Positions 59,679 through 64,000 of a DNA stretch of 64,000 nucleotides are shown here, piece after piece (the first letter of the stretch is position 1; each line of letters opens with the position of its first letter). Position numbers and translations under genes: made by a program. Origin of the DNA: Lysinibacillus sp. PLM2 (GTDB lineage: Bacteria > Bacillota > Bacilli > Bacillales_A > Planococcaceae); the NCBI GenBank assembly GCA_023168345.1, contig AP025689.1:3050001-3114000 (forward strand), in the 5' to 3' direction. The notes below the pieces were generated by a model. It was not told the origin of the DNA. It saw nothing but the letters and a program-made list of their open reading frames with translations, and searched no databases.

Positions 59679-61223
59679 TTAAAAGTTCATTTCTTTTAAA
59701 GCTCTTCGAAGAATTTTTCCCGTTGAGCTTTTTGGTAATGCTTCTAAAAATTTAATTACTTTTGGAATTTTATATTTTGCTAGATGTTTTGAACAGTGTT
59801 CGATTAATTCTTCCTGCAAAATTCCATTATCCTTCAATACTACAAAGGCATATACCGCTTCCCCAAAGTCTACATCTTCCTTGCCAATGACAGCTGCTTC
59901 TAGAACTTCGGGAAATTGATATAATACTTCTTCTACCTCCCTCGGATATACTTTAAACCCACCAACATTAATCATATCTTTCTTACGATCAACAATATAA
60001 AAATAGCCTTCTTCGTCTTTTTTAGCTAAATCCCCTGTATACAACCAATTATTTCGTAAGGTTTTTGCCGTTTCTTCAGGCATTTTATAATAGCCTTTCA
60101 TCACATTAGGTCCATGAACAATCAATTCCCCAACCTCATTTGGTGGCAGTTCATTTCCTTGTTCATCTACCACTTTGTTTTTAACATTTGTGATTGATTT
60201 TCCAATTGAGCATACTTTTCGTTCAGCATCAAGTGCATTAAAACATGTTACAGGAGATGCTTCAGACAACCCGTAACCCTCTGAAATTCTCACTTTAAAT
60301 TTCTCCTCGAAATTATGAAGAACTTGATGTGGGAGTGGAGCCCCACCTGATATCGCCATACGAACTGTTGCGAAATCTTCAGCATTCCCCTCTGTATATT
60401 GATATAAGAAATTATACATTGTAGGCACACCCGCAAAGACTGTCGCTTTCTGACTTTTTGCTAAAGTAAAAATGTCACCTGGGCTAAATCGAGGTGCTAT
60501 TAATATTGTTGCTCCAATAAATAAGGGAGCATTTACTACAACTGTGAGTGCAAATACATGGAAAATCGGTAATGTTGCTATCACTCGATCCTCTGGAGTA
60601 AATTTCATAAAATGGGCAACATCTCGAGCATTAGAAAATAAATTTATATGAGTAAGTTCTGCACCCTTTGGCTTCCCGGTAGTACCCGATGTATACAAAA
60701 TAATAGCCGTATCCTCATCTTGAATATTAATGGTCTCAATCAAGCTTGTTTCCCTTAGCAAATTCGAAAAGAAATGAAGTCTGTTTTTCATCTCTTTTGA
60801 AACTAAGTCTAAGTCTATTGTTGGATTATTGGACGATTCACAAATAATAAATGTCTCTACCATGGGGAAATTTGATTTTCCCTTATCAAGCATTGGTAGA
60901 AGAGTATCATGTGCAATCACGCTTTTTATATCACCATTATTAAAAATATAACGAATCTCATCGAAAGTAAAAATCGGATTAATCGGAACTGCTGTTGCTC
61001 CGATTCTCATACAAGCATATAAAGAGATTAAAAAATCTGGTGTATTTCCTAACAAAAATGCGACATGGTCACCTTTTTTTATCCCCACTTGTTGTAATGA
61101 AAAAGCCAATGTTCCAACTAACTGGTCAAATTCAACATAGGAAGTATCTTTCCCCTGATAGTGATAGGCCTTTTTATGAGGAGTACTCATTACAATTTGT
61201 TTTAGTTGTTCAGCTAAATTCAA
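59679..61223 (-). CDS. Long-chain fatty-acid-CoA ligase-type AMP-binding enzyme
   Basis: 514 residues, ANL superfamily. The AMP loop ILYTSGTTGKPKGAE, the GYGLSEASPVT motif and YTGDLAKKDEEGYFYIVDRKKDMI are complete, and the C-terminal Lys in SSTGKILRRALKE is present. It activates a carboxylic acid to acyl-CoA via an adenylate. The exact chain length cannot be read from sequence. It lies after the Bce permease gene, 32 bases away. Confidence 0.92.
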   Translation of the reverse strand: MNLAEQLKQIVMSTPHKKAYHYQGKDTSYVEFDQLVGTLAFSLQQVGIKKGDHVAFLLGNTPDFLISLYACMRIGATAVPINPIFTFDEIRYIFNNGDIKSVIAHDTLLPMLDKGKSNFPMVETFIICESSNNPTIDLDLVSKEMKNRLHFFSNLLRETSLIETINIQDEDTAIILYTSGTTGKPKGAELTHINLFSNARDVAHFMKFTPEDRVIATLPIFHVFALTVVVNAPLFIGATILIAPRFSPGDIFTLAKSQKATVFAGVPTMYNFLYQYTEGNAEDFATVRMAISGGAPLPHQVLHNFEEKFKVRISEGYGLSEASPVTCFNALDAERKVCSIGKSITNVKNKVVDEQGNELPPNEVGELIVHGPNVMKGYYKMPEETAKTLRNNWLYTGDLAKKDEEGYFYIVDRKKDMINVGGFKVYPREVEEVLYQFPEVLEAAVIGKEDVDFGEAVYAFVVLKDNGILQEELIEHCSKHLAKYKIPKVIKFLEALPKSSTGKILRRALKEMNF

Positions 61224-61255
61224 AAAAGCCCCACCCTTCTACAAAAAGATGCTCA

Positions 61256-63187
61256 TTAATCTCGAACATGAGCAATGTAACGCCATCTGATCAAATAAAA
61301 ATAAACAACCTGAAGTAGTACTAAGAAAATAAAAGCAAACAGAATTTCATTTAAAATGGAAATATCTGCAATATCCTTCATAATGTTTTGCAAAGTCAAA
61401 AAGGCAAACAAGCTATGTAACATTGCAAGTCCCCATGGTAAAAAGAATTGAGGTACTAAGTAAGCATTGACTAATTTTTTTAATTCCTGATCTGTTAACC
61501 CCATTCTTTTCAGCACTTCAAACTTCTTCTTTTCAAATTCAAGACTTGTATGTAGCTTAAAGTAAATAAAGCTTCCTGCTGCCAACAAAAATACAGCAGC
61601 TACTAAAAGTCCTAGTAATGTAAACAAAGAATATGTGGATAAAATATATGAATAATTTAATCCTGCATTTTCAAAGTAATAAGGTAATTTATACTCTTCT
61701 TTTAAATACTCTCTCGACACCATATAGGAAATAGTTAAACCTATATCCGTTGTCTCAATCCATTGAGGTATATCGAATGTAAATAAATGATAGCCAGGTT
61801 CAACATCTGGATGCCCCTTATATGGATGAATCAATTTTCTATAATCCTCATCACTTACTATGATTGAGTTCAAACTGATTATTGAGCTAGGAAAAATCAA
61901 TTTCGGGTAAACTTGATCAATCGTAATGGGCACATTATTTTCAATTAGCACAGTTTCAACCTTCTTAGTAGAAAGCTCCTTAATTGATTCCTCTGAATAT
62001 GGTATAAACATTGATTCACCAGGATCTAATCGAACCATCGGATAGCCATATGAAAAAAGCAAACTATTGATATCAGATTCCCTAAACACTTCCACCTCAT
62101 ATTGGGTAAAAGAAGAAGTTTGTTTTTTCACTTCAAAACGTGTCATATGATAAGAGAGCCCTTTCTCCTGTAGCTCTCGAATAATCGAAGTAATGTGTTT
62201 ATTTTCATAAGGATTATCTGTATGGCCTTTATAAATAAGTCCAAGTGGATTCACCTTATCAAATTGGGACGTATAAGAGGATAGCGTTGCAAGCAACCCA
62301 ACACAAAGAAACGCTAATGCTGTAACCATCGTCACCACAAAAAACATCTTTGCATTATTTCTCATAATCAAGGACTGTTCTGCAACAGATAACACACGAT
62401 AATTTTTCCAGTACAATTGCTTTCGATTTCGTATTTTATCCAAGATCATTTGAGTCGTATCCGTGAAGAAGAAGTAAGTCCCACAGGAAATAAAGATAAT
62501 AACAAGAATTGCAAAGCCAACAATTGTCATCCGAGTGGTAAATAGCAGTAATAGATAGCCAGTACAAATAAAAATAATACCAAGCATTGCTTTTTTAACA
62601 GAGTAATTCGACTGCATATTTATCTCATTAAAGCCTTTAATAAAATCTATTAGCGTTCTTTCCGATTTAAAGTTCACACTAAATAATGATATGAAGATAA
62701 ATGCACTTAAATATACTGTAATGGTTAACACAAATGGTTCCCATGAAAAATATAGTGGAAGTTCTTCGAGCATTAAAATTTCCCTTACAATCATAAAGAA
62801 AAATCGTGAAAAGGCATAACCGAATAATAGCCCTATAACAATGGAAACCGTCCCAATCAGCATCGTTTCTAAAAATATCAATTTATTTAGTTGCTTTTTT
62901 TCCATTCCTAAATGAAGCAATATGGCAAACTCTTTTGACCGTGCTTCTAAAAATGCTTTCATAGAATAAAAGATAAAAAACCACGAGAAAAGCACTAACG
63001 TTATTTCAGCCGCTATCATCCCAACAATAGAAACATTTCCTAAAAATCCATTTTCGATTTCAGGATGGAACATAAGCATTGAGTAGATGAAAAAAACAAA
63101 TACAGAAAATAAACTTGCTAAGAAAAAAGCTGCGTATATGCGAGTATTTCGTACTACATTACGGTAAGCGAATTGATGAAAGGTCAC
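61256..63187 (-). CDS. BceB-type ABC transporter permease (antimicrobial peptide resistance)
   Basis: 643 residues from a GTG at 63187, with ten predicted membrane segments and one large extracellular domain of about 220 residues (roughly 300-510) between segments seven and eight. That is the layout of BceB/VraG/YtrF-like permeases, which sense peptide antibiotics and free lipid targets. It overlaps the ATPase gene by 29 bases. The ribosome site AGGAGGAGG lies inside the upstream gene. Confidence 0.9.
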   Translation of the reverse strand: MTFHQFAYRNVVRNTRIYAAFFLASLFSVFVFFIYSMLMFHPEIENGFLGNVSIVGMIAAEITLVLFSWFFIFYSMKAFLEARSKEFAILLHLGMEKKQLNKLIFLETMLIGTVSIVIGLLFGYAFSRFFFMIVREILMLEELPLYFSWEPFVLTITVYLSAFIFISLFSVNFKSERTLIDFIKGFNEINMQSNYSVKKAMLGIIFICTGYLLLLFTTRMTIVGFAILVIIFISCGTYFFFTDTTQMILDKIRNRKQLYWKNYRVLSVAEQSLIMRNNAKMFFVVTMVTALAFLCVGLLATLSSYTSQFDKVNPLGLIYKGHTDNPYENKHITSIIRELQEKGLSYHMTRFEVKKQTSSFTQYEVEVFRESDINSLLFSYGYPMVRLDPGESMFIPYSEESIKELSTKKVETVLIENNVPITIDQVYPKLIFPSSIISLNSIIVSDEDYRKLIHPYKGHPDVEPGYHLFTFDIPQWIETTDIGLTISYMVSREYLKEEYKLPYYFENAGLNYSYILSTYSLFTLLGLLVAAVFLLAAGSFIYFKLHTSLEFEKKKFEVLKRMGLTDQELKKLVNAYLVPQFFLPWGLAMLHSLFAFLTLQNIMKDIADISILNEILFAFIFLVLLQVVYFYLIRWRYIAHVRD

Positions 63188-63935
63188 CTACATTTCCTCC
63201 TCCTAATAAACTAAGAACATTTAATATTCGTTGGAAAAATGTCTGACGTCGTTCATCGCGATAGATTTCATTAAAAAATTCCCCGTCCTTAATAAATAAA
63301 ACACGATCACAGAAACTTGCTGCAATCGGATCATGGGTAACCATAACAATCGTCGCAAGCCTCTCCTTGTTGATGGCATTTAATAATTCAAGTACCTCAC
63401 GAGAATTATTCGAATCAAGATTTCCTGTAGGTTCATCCGCCAATATTACAGTCGGTTCATGTATTAAAGCTCTTGCAATAGCTGTTCGTTGAGCCTGTCC
63501 CCCAGATATTTCGTTTGGTTTTTTATGGAGAAAATCATTTAAACCAAGCTTCTCTGATAAAATGGCAATCCGTTCTTCCATTAATGCTACCGGTTTTTCA
63601 TCAAGCGTTAGTGGTAATACAATATTTTCTTCTACCGTTAGCATCGAAAGTAAATTGAAATCCTGAAAAACAAACCCAAGCTGTCTTCTTCTAAACAAAG
63701 CTAGTTCTTGTTTATTAAGCTTTGAAGGTAAAATACCATTGATGACAATTTCACCCGAAGTTGGTTTATCGATCGTAGAAATTAAATTTAACAATGTCGT
63801 TTTCCCACTGCCCGAAGGTCCCATTACAGCTAAAAATTCGCCTTTTTCTACTTCGAAGCTTAATTGATTTAAAGCTCGATGAGTAACTTTTCCTTCATAT
63901 ACTTTTGTTAAGTCTTGAATTTGCAAGATTGGCAT
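63159..63935 (-). CDS. BceA-type ABC transporter ATPase
   Basis: 258 residues. Walker A GPSGSGKTT, signature ISGGQAQR, Walker B VILADEPTGNLDS and VMVTHDP are complete; a short C-terminal extension after 225 (RRQTFFQRILNVLSLLGG) is typical of BceA. With the permease and the histidine kinase it forms a flux-sensing resistance module. It follows the kinase stop by 27 bases. Confidence 0.94.
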   Translation of the reverse strand: MPILQIQDLTKVYEGKVTHRALNQLSFEVEKGEFLAVMGPSGSGKTTLLNLISTIDKPTSGEIVINGILPSKLNKQELALFRRRQLGFVFQDFNLLSMLTVEENIVLPLTLDEKPVALMEERIAILSEKLGLNDFLHKKPNEISGGQAQRTAIARALIHEPTVILADEPTGNLDSNNSREVLELLNAINKERLATIVMVTHDPIAASFCDRVLFIKDGEFFNEIYRDERRQTFFQRILNVLSLLGGGNVGDLSSIRLP

Positions 63936-63962
63936 ATTAGGTCCCTCATTTATAGTTAGTTT

Positions 63963-64000
63963 CTAAAAGGTTAGCGTCACAGTAGTCCCTTTCCCAACTT
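63963..64000 (-). CDS. Histidine kinase, extreme C-terminus only
   Basis: The last codons read VGKGTTVTLTF and stop at 63963-63965, the usual end of a GHKL ATPase domain. Most of the gene lies beyond the right edge. Position upstream of BceA/BceB-type genes suggests a BceS-type kinase, with a response regulator gene presumably further out. Confidence 0.6.
   Translation of the reverse strand, partial: VGKGTTVTLTF

Overview
The window reads as a low-GC, spore-forming member of the Bacillales. The sporulation genes (a SpoIIQ-type protein, a CotF-family coat protein, WhiA), the B. subtilis-like gene orders (ssrA-smpB-rnr-est-secG; clpP; crh-whiA-yvcK-rapZ-nudix-trxB; hisIE...hisZ; yvoF-ppaX-lgt-hprK) and the tmRNA tag GKQQNLAYAA point to the Lysinibacillus/Solibacillus side of the order. 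That genus-level placement is inference.

Layout. Positions 1-11.5 kb are a defence-type region. It holds a FRG-domain protein followed by an AIPR-family protein (running off the left edge), a DUF3427/DUF3883-like gene cut in two by an IS21-family insertion sequence, a BglII-like endonuclease lacking one catalytic-type residue, an unfamiliar nuclease-like protein, and a three-gene cassette of XRE-HTH-methyltransferase, small PD-(D/E)XK protein and second methyltransferase. A spoIIQ gene (11.6-12.3 kb) separates this from a small integrative-element module (about 12.7-18.6 kb: ParA fragment, sigma-like protein, winged-helix protein, DnaC-type loader, HTH protein, excisionase-like protein, tyrosine recombinase) abutting the 3' end of ssrA.

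From ssrA rightwards the sequence is mainly core chromosome. ssrA and smpB are separated by three degenerate tandem copies of the smpB 3' end. rnr, est and secG follow, then an inserted group (bile-acid-type symporter, TetR regulator, two membrane-fusion adaptors around one DHA2 efflux pump) and a 275-bp interspersed repeat. The lower glycolytic genes gap, pgk, tpiA, gpmI and eno follow, without cggR and with a terminator between gap and pgk. Next are a polar amino-acid ABC transporter, tRNA-Arg(CCG) and clpP with a CtsR box.

The right third carries the catabolite-control and cell-envelope cluster (crh, whiA, yvcK, rapZ, hprK, ppaX, lgt), trxB, and a complete-looking histidine operon that lacks hisA between hisH and hisF. 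After it come cytochrome c551, an enoyl-CoA hydratase, a DedA protein, an acyl-CoA ligase and the end of a Bce-type antimicrobial-peptide resistance module (kinase end, ATPase, permease).

The accessory left end is the best place to look for undescribed biology, mainly the FRG-AIPR pair and the methyltransferase-nuclease-methyltransferase cassette. The most unexpected sequence structures elsewhere are the smpB-tail tandem repeats, the duplicated leader in front of the sigma-like gene, and the missing hisA.
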